64,000 nt of DNA, taken from assembly GCF_008253865.1 (NCBI RefSeq), contig NZ_CP042332.1:1-64000 (forward strand). The letters run 5' to 3'. The stretch is from Bosea sp. F3-2. Lineage in GTDB: Bacteria; Pseudomonadota; Alphaproteobacteria; Rhizobiales; Beijerinckiaceae. This document shows positions 43,305-51,883 of the stretch, in pieces (the first letter of the stretch is position 1; each line of letters begins with the position of its first letter). The position numbers and the translations under genes were made by a program. The notes beneath the pieces were generated by a model. That model searched no databases, had not been told where the DNA came from, and was given only the letters and a program-made list of their open reading frames with translations.

Positions 43305-44276
43305 ATGGATAGGCGCAGATTCATGGCGACGGCCGGGGCAGCGATGCTGGCGCCGCGCAATGCCGGCGCGCAGAGCTATCCCATCAGGCCAATCCGCCTG
43401 ATCGTCACCTTCGCGGCTGGCGGCCCGGCTGATCTCTTCGCCCGCGCCCTCGCCAGCGGGATGAGTACCCGGCTCGGCCAGCAGGTGGTCATCGACAATC
43501 GCCCCGGCGGCGCTGCCGGGCTGCCGGCGATCGACGCGATCGCGAAGGCCGGGCCGGACGGCTACCAGATCGCTCTTGCCGGCGCCGCGGCGCTCTCGAC
43601 CGTGCCGTTCATGGTCCCGAAGATGCCGTTCGACTGGGAGACCAGCCTGACGCCGCTCACTCTAGTGTCGCGCGTTCCCGAGGTCATCACCACCAACGCC
43701 AAGCTCGGTCTCAAGAGCCTCTCCGACCTCGTCGCCTACGCAAAGAAGAATCCGGGCAAGGTCAATTTCGGCTCGGCCGGGCTCGGCAGCATCACCCATC
43801 TCGCCAGCGAGCTGTTCAAGGCGGAGGCGGCTGTCGACATCACCCATGTGCCCTATCGCGGCGCGGCGCCGGCCGTAAACGACCTGATCGCCGGCCATAT
43901 CGACATGGTCACGGCCGATATCCCGGTGCTGCTGCCGCAGATCCAGGCCGGCATCGTCAATGCCCTGGCGGTCACCACCGAGAAGCGGATCAAGGCTCTG
44001 CCGGATGTGCCGACCACCGCCGAGGCCGGCTTTCCCAATGTCGTCTCCGACAATTGGTACGGGCTGGTCGGTCCGGCCGGGATGCCGGTCGAGGTTTCCA
44101 GCCGGATCCACGCCGCCGCACTGGCGACGCTCCGCTCGGACGAACTGCTGAAGCAGTTCGAGAGCCAGGAGGCGATCTCCTCGCCGACCTCCCCGGACGA
44201 GTTCGTCGCCTTCATCAAGGCCGAGCGGGCGAAATGGGGGCCGCTGATCGCCTCGATCGGGGTCAAGCTCGAATAG
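43305..44276 (+). CDS. Bug/TctC-type periplasmic binding protein
   Basis: A 323-residue protein with a Tat-like signal (MDRRRFMATAGAAML then GAQSY) behind GGGAGGAGGATCGAC. IRLIVTFAAGGPADLFARAL, VVIDNRPGGAAGLPAIDAIA and ITHVPYRGAAPAVNDLIAGH are hallmark Bug blocks. Such proteins bind carboxylic acids for a TctAB permease, but no tctA or tctB is nearby. It may capture the acid that this operon degrades, or act as a sensor. Confidence 0.93.
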   Translation: MDRRRFMATAGAAMLAPRNAGAQSYPIRPIRLIVTFAAGGPADLFARALASGMSTRLGQQVVIDNRPGGAAGLPAIDAIAKAGPDGYQIALAGAAALSTVPFMVPKMPFDWETSLTPLTLVSRVPEVITTNAKLGLKSLSDLVAYAKKNPGKVNFGSAGLGSITHLASELFKAEAAVDITHVPYRGAAPAVNDLIAGHIDMVTADIPVLLPQIQAGIVNALAVTTEKRIKALPDVPTTAEAGFPNVVSDNWYGLVGPAGMPVEVSSRIHAAALATLRSDELLKQFESQEAISSPTSPDEFVAFIKAERAKWGPLIASIGVKLE

Positions 44277-44350
44277 CGCCCGCACCTCCCCCCGACCAAC
44301 TACCGGGCCGCACAGCTGCGGCCCCAAGCTTCCAACGCAGGACATCGATC

Positions 44351-45781
44351 ATGCTCGACAAGCCCCTTCTCATCGCCGGCAGCTGGCGCGCGCCATCCGG
44401 GTCCCGCACCGGCGACGTCGTCGATCCCGCCACCGGCACGGTGATCGGCAAGCTCGGCTTCTCCGAGGCCGCCGATGTCGATGCCGCGCTGGAGGCCGCA
44501 CGGAAGGGTTTTGTGACCTGGCGCGCCATGACCGCGCTCGAACGTTCGCGCATCCTGCATCGCGCCGCCGCTTTGGTCCGCGAGCGCGCCGAGGTGATGG
44601 CGCAGCATATGACCCGCGAACAGGGCAAGCCGCTGGCCGAGGCGCGCGGCGAAGCCGGTACGGCGCCAGAGCATATCGAGTGGTATGCCGAGGAAGGCCG
44701 GCGCGCCTATGGCCGGGTGATCCCCTCGCGGATTCCCGGCGCACGCCAGATCGTGGTCAAAGAGCCGGTCGGCCCCGTCGCGGCCTTCAGCCCCTGGAAC
44801 TTCCCGCTCGCCCAGCTCGTCCGCAAGATCGCCGGAGCGCTCGCCGCCGGCTGCTCGATCATCGCCAAGCCGCCGGAAGAGGCGCCCTCGGCCTGCATCG
44901 AGCTCGCCAAATGCTTCCAGGAGGCTGGCCTGCCCGAGGGCGTGCTCAACATCCTGTTCGGCGTGCCAGCGGAAATCTCGGAACGGCTGATCGCCTCGCC
45001 GGTGATCCGCAAGGTCTCGTTCACCGGCTCGGTTCCGGTCGGAAAGCACCTCGGCGCGCTGGCGGGGGCGCAGGCGAAGCGCGCCACCATGGAGCTTGGA
45101 GGCCACGCCCCCTTCATCGTCTGCGACGATGTCGATCTCGACGCGATCGTGAAGCTCGGCGTCGGCCTGAAATTCCGCAATGCCGGCCAGGTCTGCGCCT
45201 CGCCGACGCGCTTCTACGTGCAGGACGCCGTCTATGACGGCTTCCGCGCCGCCTTCACCGAGGCCGCCAAGGCGGTCAAGGTTGGCGCTGGGGCGGCCGA
45301 GGGCACGCAGATGGGCCCGCTCGCCAACGCCCGCCGGCTTGACGCGCTGCAGGATTTCGTCGCCGACGCCGTCCAGCACGGCGCCAGGCTCGAAACCGGC
45401 GGCCGCCGCATCGGCAATGAGGGCTTCTTCTTCGAGCCGACCGTGCTCTCCGACGTGCCCGACAGCGCCCGCATCATGCGCGACGAGCCGTTCGGGCCAG
45501 TGGCGGCGCTGGTGCGGGTCGGCTCGGTCGACGAGGCGATCGAGCGCTCGAATGCCCTGCCCTTTGGCCTCGCCGCCTTCGCCTTCACCCGCTCGACCCG
45601 GCGCGCCGCGCAATTCGCCGACGGGCTCGAGAGCGGCATGGTCTCGATCAACCATTTCGGCCTCGCCGCGGCCGAGACGCCGTTCGGCGGCATCAAGGAT
45701 TCCGGCTACGGCAGCGAAGGCGGCACGGAGGGGCTCGAAGCCTATCTCTCGACCAAGTTCGTCAGCCAGGTTGGCGCCTGA
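44351..45781 (+). CDS. NAD(P)-dependent aldehyde dehydrogenase, semialdehyde type
   Basis: A 476-residue ALDH-superfamily enzyme. FSPWNFPLAQLVRKIAGALA, the coenzyme block SFTGSVPVGKHL, Glu in TMELGGHAPFIV and catalytic Cys in NAGQVCASPTRFYV are all present. It is most like succinate-semialdehyde dehydrogenases. ATG 44351 is chosen; the open frame upstream crosses the TctC gene. It would oxidise the aldehyde from the aminotransferase or phospholyase steps. Confidence 0.93.
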   Translation: MLDKPLLIAGSWRAPSGSRTGDVVDPATGTVIGKLGFSEAADVDAALEAARKGFVTWRAMTALERSRILHRAAALVRERAEVMAQHMTREQGKPLAEARGEAGTAPEHIEWYAEEGRRAYGRVIPSRIPGARQIVVKEPVGPVAAFSPWNFPLAQLVRKIAGALAAGCSIIAKPPEEAPSACIELAKCFQEAGLPEGVLNILFGVPAEISERLIASPVIRKVSFTGSVPVGKHLGALAGAQAKRATMELGGHAPFIVCDDVDLDAIVKLGVGLKFRNAGQVCASPTRFYVQDAVYDGFRAAFTEAAKAVKVGAGAAEGTQMGPLANARRLDALQDFVADAVQHGARLETGGRRIGNEGFFFEPTVLSDVPDSARIMRDEPFGPVAALVRVGSVDEAIERSNALPFGLAAFAFTRSTRRAAQFADGLESGMVSINHFGLAAAETPFGGIKDSGYGSEGGTEGLEAYLSTKFVSQVGA

Positions 45782-45811
45782 ACCATCCCCTTCCAACCGC
45801 AAGAGACGACC

Positions 45812-46207
45812 ATGCCCACGCTCCAGCACAACCCCGGCACGCTCGCGCCGCCCGCCCGCAATCTCTATTCGCACGGGGTCGAGACCCGCGGCCCCGGCCG
45901 CCAGCTCTTCATCGCCGGGCAGGTCGGCGTCCGGCTCGACGGCTCCATTCCAGAGGCCTTCGACGACCAGGTCCGGCAGATGATGGACAATATCGGCGCG
46001 GTCCTCGCCTCGGCCGGCATGGGCTTCGACGACATCGTCAAGATCACCGCCTATTGCCGCAGTGCCGAGGAGATCATCGGCTATGCCGGCATCCGCAACG
46101 GCTACTTCTCCGACAAGCCGCCGGCAACAACGGCCTTCGTGGTCAGCGGCCTCGCCAATCCCGCCTGGCTGATCGAGGCCGACGCCATCGCCTTCAAAGC
46201 GGATTGA
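45812..46207 (+). CDS. Rid-family protein without the RidA arginine
   Basis: A 131-residue YjgF/YER057c/UK114-fold protein. LFIAGQVGVRLDGSIPEAFD, MDNIGAVLASAGMGFDDIVK and FSDKPPATTAFVVSGLANPA can be aligned to Rid proteins. RidA has an arginine in the segment PARxxxxV; here it is PATTAFVV, so imine/enamine deaminase activity of the RidA kind is unlikely. Members of this type are often catabolic enzymes of unknown substrate. Confidence 0.88.
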   Translation: MPTLQHNPGTLAPPARNLYSHGVETRGPGRQLFIAGQVGVRLDGSIPEAFDDQVRQMMDNIGAVLASAGMGFDDIVKITAYCRSAEEIIGYAGIRNGYFSDKPPATTAFVVSGLANPAWLIEADAIAFKAD

Positions 46208-46211
46208 GCCG

Positions 46212-47021
46212 GTGAACGCCGCCCTGTCCCACGGCCCCTCGCGGCACGAAGCCCATGTCGATGTCGGCGATGGCGTCCGGCTATGGGTCTGGGATACCGG
46301 CGGCGACGGCCCCGCCATCGTGCTGCTGCATGCCTCGGCCGGCAGCGGCGAGTGCTGGGACCTGCAATGGCCGGTCTTCGCGGAAGCCGGCTATCGGGTG
46401 ATCGGCTATTCCCGGCGCGGGCATTTCCGCTCCGGCGACGGCGACGAGCCCGCGACGACGCCGGCCTCGACCGACTTGCTCCGGCTGGTCGATGCGCTCG
46501 GGCTGGATCGCTGCCACCTGATCGGTACCGCCGCCGGCGGCATGGTCGCGACCGATTTCGCGGTCTCGCACCCGCAGCGCCTGCTCAGCTTCGTCATCTC
46601 CAGCAGCATCGTCGGACTGGTCGACGACGACTATCAGGCAATGCTGCACCGGCTGCTGCCGCCTGAATTCGAGCAGTTACCCCATGATTTCCGCGAGCTC
46701 GGCCCATCCTACCGGGCGCAATGCCCGGAGGGCGTGGCCCGCTGGAATGCGATGCTGGCGCGCTCCGGCATCGAGCGCGTCCCCTTGCGCTTCGCCAATC
46801 GCGTCCGCTGGGCCGACCTCCCGCGCTTCGACTTTCCCGTCCTGGTCCTGACCGGCGATGCTGATCTCTACGCCCCACCGGCCAATGCGCGCCTGATCGC
46901 CAATCGGATCCCCGGCGCGCGCCTGACGATCCTCCCCGATTCCGGCCATTCGCCCTGGTGGGAGGTACCGGAACTCTACAACCGCGAAATCCTCAGTTTT
47001 CTCGGCTCGGCGAGCCGCTAG
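46212..47021 (+). CDS. Alpha/beta-hydrolase-fold protein with Ala at the nucleophile
   Basis: A 269-residue protein starting at GTG 46212, four bases after the Rid stop. Fold blocks are IVLLHASAGSGECWDLQWPV, VIGYSRRGHFRSG, LTGDADLYAPPAN (acid) and PDSGHSPWWEVPELYN (His). The nucleophile elbow, usually GxSxG, reads GTAAGG with Ala107. Normal serine-hydrolase chemistry is therefore not possible; lyase, decarboxylase or binding roles are open. Confidence 0.87.
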   Translation: MNAALSHGPSRHEAHVDVGDGVRLWVWDTGGDGPAIVLLHASAGSGECWDLQWPVFAEAGYRVIGYSRRGHFRSGDGDEPATTPASTDLLRLVDALGLDRCHLIGTAAGGMVATDFAVSHPQRLLSFVISSSIVGLVDDDYQAMLHRLLPPEFEQLPHDFRELGPSYRAQCPEGVARWNAMLARSGIERVPLRFANRVRWADLPRFDFPVLVLTGDADLYAPPANARLIANRIPGARLTILPDSGHSPWWEVPELYNREILSFLGSASR

Positions 47022-47034
47022 GAGCACCTTGGTC

Positions 47035-48135
47035 ATGGCTACCCTTTCCACCGAGGCCGACCAGATCGTCGCGGTCGAGGTCAGGCGCTGCGTCCAGCCG
47101 CAGCAGGACCCGGCCTGGCGCTTCGCCCTGGGCGGCATCCCTCGCCTCGACGGGCTGATCGTGACCTTGCGTGCCGCTTCCGGTCTCGTCGGCGAAGGGC
47201 ATATCGAGGCGATGGCCTTCTATGCCGACGACCTGGCCGGTTCGGAGGCCGCCATCGAAGTGCTGCGCCCCGCTTTGCTCGGCGCCGATCCACTGCGTTA
47301 CGCCGAAACGCGGGATCGCCTCGACAAGGCCCTCTCCGGCCACGAAGCAGTCAAGGCCGGTATCGACAGCGCGCTCCACGAGCTGGCAGCCCGAGCCTTG
47401 GGCGTGCCGCTGCATGTGCTCTTCGGCGGCGCGCGGCGGCAAAGCATCGAGCTCCAGCGCATCCTGCCGCTCAAGGACCCGCCGGGCATGGCCGCCGATG
47501 CCGCCAGACTCGCCGGGCTCGGCTATCGCTGCCTCAAGGTGAAGGTCGATGGCGATGCCGACCTTGCCGAGGCGCGCGTCAGGGCGGTGCGCGAGAGCGT
47601 CGGCCCCGGCATCCGCCTCTCCGCCGACGCCAATCAGAGCTACACGCCGAAAGCCGGCTTGCGCATGATCGAGCGCATCGCCCGCCGTGGCATCGATCTC
47701 GTCGAGCAGCCGGTTCCCGCTACGGACATTGCGGGCCTGGCCTTCGTCTCGCAGCGCAGCCCGATCGCGATCGAGGCCGACGAGGCCATCCGCTCGCTGC
47801 GCGACATCGTCACGCTGATCGCCGAAGGCGCCTGCGACAGCTTCAACCTGAAGAGCTCCGTGCTCGGGGGGATCGGCAAGGTCTTCATCGCCGCGCAGAT
47901 CTGCGAGGCGGCGGGGCGAGCCTACCGGGTCGGGACCGCCTACGGCCCGCGCCTGATTGCGGCGCAATGCCTGCATCTGGCCGTGGCGCTGCCATCCTTC
48001 CACTACCCCGTCGAGTTCGCCGAGTTCGATCATCTGCTTGACGATCCCTTCAGCGGACTGGAAGCTGTGGAGGGCCGGCTCGCTCTACCGCAGGGTGTCG
48101 GTTCGGGATTGTCGCAACTATCGGAGAATGCTTGA
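47035..48135 (+). CDS. Enolase-superfamily enzyme (muconate cycloisomerase subgroup)
   Basis: A 366-residue TIM-barrel enzyme. The general base KxK is in YRCLKVKVDGDAD, metal ligands are Asp in LSADANQSY, Glu in DLVEQPVP and Glu/Asp in IAIEADEAI, and the second base Lys in FNLKSSVLGGIGK. That is the MLE pattern, covering cycloisomerases, dipeptide epimerases and N-acyl-amino-acid racemases. ATG 47035 (AGGAG upstream); TTG 47029 is possible. It ends the long plus-strand operon. Confidence 0.9.
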   Translation: MATLSTEADQIVAVEVRRCVQPQQDPAWRFALGGIPRLDGLIVTLRAASGLVGEGHIEAMAFYADDLAGSEAAIEVLRPALLGADPLRYAETRDRLDKALSGHEAVKAGIDSALHELAARALGVPLHVLFGGARRQSIELQRILPLKDPPGMAADAARLAGLGYRCLKVKVDGDADLAEARVRAVRESVGPGIRLSADANQSYTPKAGLRMIERIARRGIDLVEQPVPATDIAGLAFVSQRSPIAIEADEAIRSLRDIVTLIAEGACDSFNLKSSVLGGIGKVFIAAQICEAAGRAYRVGTAYGPRLIAAQCLHLAVALPSFHYPVEFAEFDHLLDDPFSGLEAVEGRLALPQGVGSGLSQLSENA

Positions 48136-48265
48136 CATCCCAGAGGCATGGCCTCAGGCTTCAAAGATCAGGCGGTTGGCGATAGCGAGGGTTTCAATCC
48201 TCGTTATATCGAGCCTTCCTCACCGGCACCGGTCGATCAAACGCCGCAGAGCGCGCGACCCGTGA
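48132..48265 (+). promoter_or_regulatory. Promoter and structured leader element L5
   Basis: TTGACA (48132-48137) precedes ATCAGGCGGTTGGCGATA, hairpin GCGAGG-GTTTCAAT-CCTCGT, TATATCGAGCC and, after TTCCTC, ACCGGC (48222-48227). CGATA/TATCG forms the outer stem. TCAGGCGGTTGGCGAT differs from L4 at one base. Downstream, CACCGGTCG can pair with CGACCCGTG (8 of 9); no T-run follows. It lies before the binding-protein gene at 48292. Confidence 0.6.
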
Positions 48266-48291
48266 TCTCGTTCAGGTGAGGAGCTCAGACA

Positions 48292-49884
48292 ATGAACATC
48301 CGGACAAGTTTTGCGCGTGCCGTGCGCGTCGCTGGCGTCGTGCTCGCAGCTAGCTTGGCGACGATCGCCGCCGCACAGGACAAGGACACGTTCCGCTTCG
48401 CCGCGGCGACCGATCTGCGCGTCATCGATCCGATCTGGTCGCTGGAGTACAACAGCCGCAACCACGGCTATCTCGTCTACGACACGCTGTTCGCCTTCGA
48501 CTCGAAATTCCAGGTCAAGCCGCAGATGGTCGAGACCTGGACCGTCTCGGACGACAAGCTGCGCTACGCCTTCAAGCTGCGGCCGGGCCTGACCTGGCAT
48601 GACGGCACGCCCGTCACCGCCGCCGACTGCGTCGCCTCGATCAAGCGCTGGGGCCAGCGTGATTCCATCGGCCAAGCGCTGATCGCCGCCGCCGGCGAGA
48701 TCAAGGCGACCGGGACCGACAGCTTCGAGATCATCCTGAAGGAGCCGTTCGGCCATGTGCTCTCGGCGCTGGCCAAGACCGGCTCGCCGGTACCGTTCAT
48801 GATGCCCGAGCGCATCGCCAAGACCAGCGGCTTCGAGCAGATAAAGGAGGTGATCGGCTCCGGTCCCTTCATCTTCGCGCGCGACGAATGGATGCCGGGC
48901 GACAAGGCGGTCTACAAGAAGTTCAAGGGCTACAAGCCCCGCTCCGAGCCTTCCGACTTCATGTCCGGCGGCAAGACAGCCAAGGTCGAGCGCATGGAGT
49001 GGGTGTTCATCCCGAGCGGCGCCACCGCCGCGGCCGCGCTGCTGGCCGGCGAGGTCGACTGGCTCGAGCACCCGCCTTCCGACCTGCTGCCGACGCTGCA
49101 GAACGACAAGGACATCACCGTCCGCGCCGTCGATCCCTTCGGCATGCAGACGATGATCCGCTTCAACCATATCCATCCGCCCTTCGACAACGAGAAGGTC
49201 CGGCGCGCCGTTCTGCAGACGATCGAGCAGGGCGAATATCTGCGCGTGCTCAGCGACGACAAGCGCAGCTGGGAGCCCTGCCGCAGCTTTTATTTCTGCG
49301 GTACCCGCTTCGGCCGGGACCTCGCGCCCGAGCAATTGCTGTTCAAGAAGAACCTGGACAAGGCGAAGAAGACGCTCGCGGCCTCCGGCTACAAGGGCGA
49401 GAAGGTCGTGCTGCTCGACGCGGTCGACGATGCGATCCTGCATCCGGTCACGGTCGTGCTGTTCGACAATCTCAAGGCGATCGGCATGAATGTCGAGCTC
49501 CGGGCGACGGACGGCGCCACCATCTTCGCGCTGATGCTGAAGCAGGAGCCGATCGCTCAGGGCGGTTGGAACATCGGCCCGCAATATGCCGACAGCTCCA
49601 ACTATTCCGTGCCCTTCCTCAACAACGCCCTGCGCGCCGGCGGCGTCGGCAAGGCTTCGATCGGCTGGCCGAAGAACGACGCGATCGAGACGCTGCGGGC
49701 CGCCTTCCTCAAGGCGCCTGAGGCCGAGCAGGGCGCCATCGCCGACAAGATCCAGCAGGAGGCCTACGCCGCCGCGATCTACGGGCTGACCGGCCAGTAC
49801 AAGCAGCTCACCGCCTACCGGAAATCGGTCGAGGGCCTGATCGACTCGCCGATCCCGCTGTTCTGGAACGTCAGCAAGAAGTGA
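48292..49884 (+). CDS. Peptide/nickel-type ABC substrate-binding protein (family 5)
   Basis: A 530-residue periplasmic protein. The signal peptide is MNIRTSFARAVRVAGVVLAA followed by IAAAQDKD. FRFAAATDLRVIDPIWSLEY, the SBP-5 signature region YAFKLRPGLTWHDGTPVTAADC and HPPFDNEKVRRAVLQTIEQ are clear. GTGAGGAGCTCAGACA precedes the ATG. The ligand is unknown; family members bind peptides, opines and glycosides. A paralogue is at 53595. Confidence 0.94.
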   Translation: MNIRTSFARAVRVAGVVLAASLATIAAAQDKDTFRFAAATDLRVIDPIWSLEYNSRNHGYLVYDTLFAFDSKFQVKPQMVETWTVSDDKLRYAFKLRPGLTWHDGTPVTAADCVASIKRWGQRDSIGQALIAAAGEIKATGTDSFEIILKEPFGHVLSALAKTGSPVPFMMPERIAKTSGFEQIKEVIGSGPFIFARDEWMPGDKAVYKKFKGYKPRSEPSDFMSGGKTAKVERMEWVFIPSGATAAAALLAGEVDWLEHPPSDLLPTLQNDKDITVRAVDPFGMQTMIRFNHIHPPFDNEKVRRAVLQTIEQGEYLRVLSDDKRSWEPCRSFYFCGTRFGRDLAPEQLLFKKNLDKAKKTLAASGYKGEKVVLLDAVDDAILHPVTVVLFDNLKAIGMNVELRATDGATIFALMLKQEPIAQGGWNIGPQYADSSNYSVPFLNNALRAGGVGKASIGWPKNDAIETLRAAFLKAPEAEQGAIADKIQQEAYAAAIYGLTGQYKQLTAYRKSVEGLIDSPIPLFWNVSKK

Positions 49885-49890
49885 GCGGCC

Positions 49891-49919
49891 GGCGGCGCGT
49901 GCATCCTGCATGCGCCGCC
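49891..49919 (+). promoter_or_regulatory. Intergenic stem-loop after the binding-protein gene
   Basis: GGCGGCGCGTGCA-TCC-TGCATGCGCCGCC forms a 13-bp stem with one G-T pair. It lies directly after the stop at 49884 and ~90 bp before the first permease. Without a T-run it is probably a 3' mRNA stabiliser that lets the binding protein be made in excess over the permeases. Confidence 0.6.
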
Positions 49920-50007
49920 CTTCCTCTGCCGTGACCGCGCATTCGGCGCGCCGGCGGAACATCGGCGGAGCGCACGGCCCGCCTGAAGCCCTGGAACGGA
50001 GCCACCG

Positions 50008-50949
50008 ATGCTGGCCTATATCGTCAAGCGCCTGCTCGCGACCATCCCGGTGATGGCGTCCGTCGCGGTCATCGTCTTCATGCTGCTGCATCTGACGCCC
50101 GGCGATCCCGCAGCGCTGATCGGCGGCGACCTCGCGACACCCGAGGATTTGCGTCGCATCCGCGAGCAGCTCGGCCTGGAGCGCCCGATCACCGAGCAGT
50201 TCCTCGGCTGGCTCTGGCAGGTGCTGCAGGGTGATCTCGGGACATCGCTGTTCAACCAGATGCCGGTGTCGCAACTGATCGCGCAGCGGATCGAGCCGAC
50301 CTTGATCATCGGGCTGACGATCATGACCTTCGCGGTGATCGTCGCGATTCCGCTCGGCGTGATCGCCGCCTGGAAGGCCGGCAGCTGGATCGATCAATTG
50401 ATCATGACGCTCGCGGTCATCGCCTTCTCGATGCCGATCTTCCTGATCGGCTATCTCCTGATCTTCAAGTTCTCGGTCGAGCTGAAATGGTTCCCGGTGC
50501 GCGGCTATCAGCCGATGTCGGCGGGGCCGGCGAAATTCTTCCAGCACATCGTGCTGCCAAGCCTGACCGTCAGCTTCATCTACATCGCCCTGCTGACGCG
50601 CATGACCCGGGCGACAATGCTCGACGTGCTGAACCAGGACTATATGCGCACCGCCCGCGCCAAGGGCATGGCGACGCCGCGCATCCTCGCCGTGCACGCG
50701 CTGAAGAACGCCGCCGTGCCGATCGTCACCATGGTCGGCATCGGGCTGTCCTCGCTGCTCGGCGGCATCGTCGTCACCGAGACCGTCTTCGCCATCCCCG
50801 GCATCGGCCGCCTGATGATCGACGCGATCATCCGCCGCGACTTCCCGATCCTGCAGGGGGTCATCCTCGTGCTGTCGGCGCTCTACGTGCTGATCAACCT
50901 GCTGATCGACCTGTCCTATTCACTGTTCGATCCGCGCATCCGCTATTGA
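50008..50949 (+). CDS. ABC transporter permease, DppB type
   Basis: A 313-residue permease with six helices. It starts MLAYIVKRLLATIPVMASVA, and has HLTPGDPAALIGGD in the periplasmic loop and the coupling motif DYMRTARAKGMATPRILAVH. The end SYSLFDPRIRY is typical of DppB/OppB. It pairs with the DppC-type protein ten bases downstream. Confidence 0.95.
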   Translation: MLAYIVKRLLATIPVMASVAVIVFMLLHLTPGDPAALIGGDLATPEDLRRIREQLGLERPITEQFLGWLWQVLQGDLGTSLFNQMPVSQLIAQRIEPTLIIGLTIMTFAVIVAIPLGVIAAWKAGSWIDQLIMTLAVIAFSMPIFLIGYLLIFKFSVELKWFPVRGYQPMSAGPAKFFQHIVLPSLTVSFIYIALLTRMTRATMLDVLNQDYMRTARAKGMATPRILAVHALKNAAVPIVTMVGIGLSSLLGGIVVTETVFAIPGIGRLMIDAIIRRDFPILQGVILVLSALYVLINLLIDLSYSLFDPRIRY

Positions 50950-50959
50950 GAACGAGCCC

Positions 50960-51832
50960 ATGAGCATCGCCATCGAGGCCCCTCGCAAGAGCGCCAGTTC
51001 CAAGACATTGAACTATTGGCTCCGGCGCTATCCCCTGTTCATCCTCGGCTGCATCGGCCTGGCGGCGATCATCCTGCTCGCTCTGTTCGCGCCGCTGGTC
51101 GCGACGCATGATCCGGTCGCGATCAATCCGGGCGCCCGGCTGCGCCCGCCGAGCGACGCCTGGCTGTTCGGCTCCGATCCGTTCGGCCGCGACGTCTTCA
51201 GCCGCGTCATCTGGGGCGGGCGGGTCTCGCTCACCGTCGGCATCGGCGTCGCCGCCCTCTCGGTCTGCCTCGGCCTCGCGATCGGCATGGTCGCCGGCTT
51301 CAACCGCGTCGCGGATGCGATCCTGATGCGGATCATGGATGGGATGATGGCGATCCCCGGCATCCTCTTGGCCGTCGCGCTCGTCGCCATCGTCAAGCCG
51401 AGCATCACCACGGTCGTCGTCGCGATCGCAATCCCGGAGGTTCCGCGCGTCGTGCGCCTCGTCCGCTCCGTCGTGCTGAGCATCCGAGAGCAGCCCTATA
51501 TCGAGGCGGCGCGCCTCAGCGGAGTTCGCTTCCCCGGCCTGCTGATCCGGCATGTGCTGCCGAACACGATCGCGCCGCTGATCGTCCAAGCGAGCTTCGT
51601 CTGCGCCTCCGCGATCCTGTCAGAAGCCTATCTCAGCTTCCTTGGTCTTGGAATCCCGCCGACCACGCCAACCTGGGGCAGCGTCATCTCGGAAGGGCGC
51701 AATGTCGTGCAGCTCGCCTTCTGGGTCGTGCTCTATCCGAGCCTCTTCCTCGGGACGACCGTGCTGTTCATCAACCTGATCGGCGACGGCCTGCGCGACA
51801 TGCTCGACCCACGCTTGGCGCGGACATTGTGA
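50960..51832 (+). CDS. ABC transporter permease, DppC type
   Basis: A 290-residue permease. GSDPFGRDVFSRVIWGGRVS, the coupling motif YIEAARLSGVRFPGLLIRHV and FLGLGIPPTTPTWGSVISEG are the usual DppC/OppC blocks. No dppD/dppF-type ATPase gene follows; the next gene is an amidohydrolase. The channel must borrow ATPases from elsewhere in the genome. Confidence 0.95.
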   Translation: MSIAIEAPRKSASSKTLNYWLRRYPLFILGCIGLAAIILLALFAPLVATHDPVAINPGARLRPPSDAWLFGSDPFGRDVFSRVIWGGRVSLTVGIGVAALSVCLGLAIGMVAGFNRVADAILMRIMDGMMAIPGILLAVALVAIVKPSITTVVVAIAIPEVPRVVRLVRSVVLSIREQPYIEAARLSGVRFPGLLIRHVLPNTIAPLIVQASFVCASAILSEAYLSFLGLGIPPTTPTWGSVISEGRNVVQLAFWVVLYPSLFLGTTVLFINLIGDGLRDMLDPRLARTL

Positions 51833-51883
51833 GAGCCCGCGCCACGCAGCCTGTTGACCGCCCGTGAGGAGCCTGGAAGACCG

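Noticed and set aside
44300..46318. 672-codon open frame on the minus strand
   Set aside because: Antisense of aldehyde dehydrogenase and Rid genes, both of which have full motif sets and ribosome sites.
48220..50697. 825-codon open frame on the minus strand
   Set aside because: Antisense of the binding protein and DppB genes, with low-complexity Asp/Arg/Gly/Ala composition and no family blocks.
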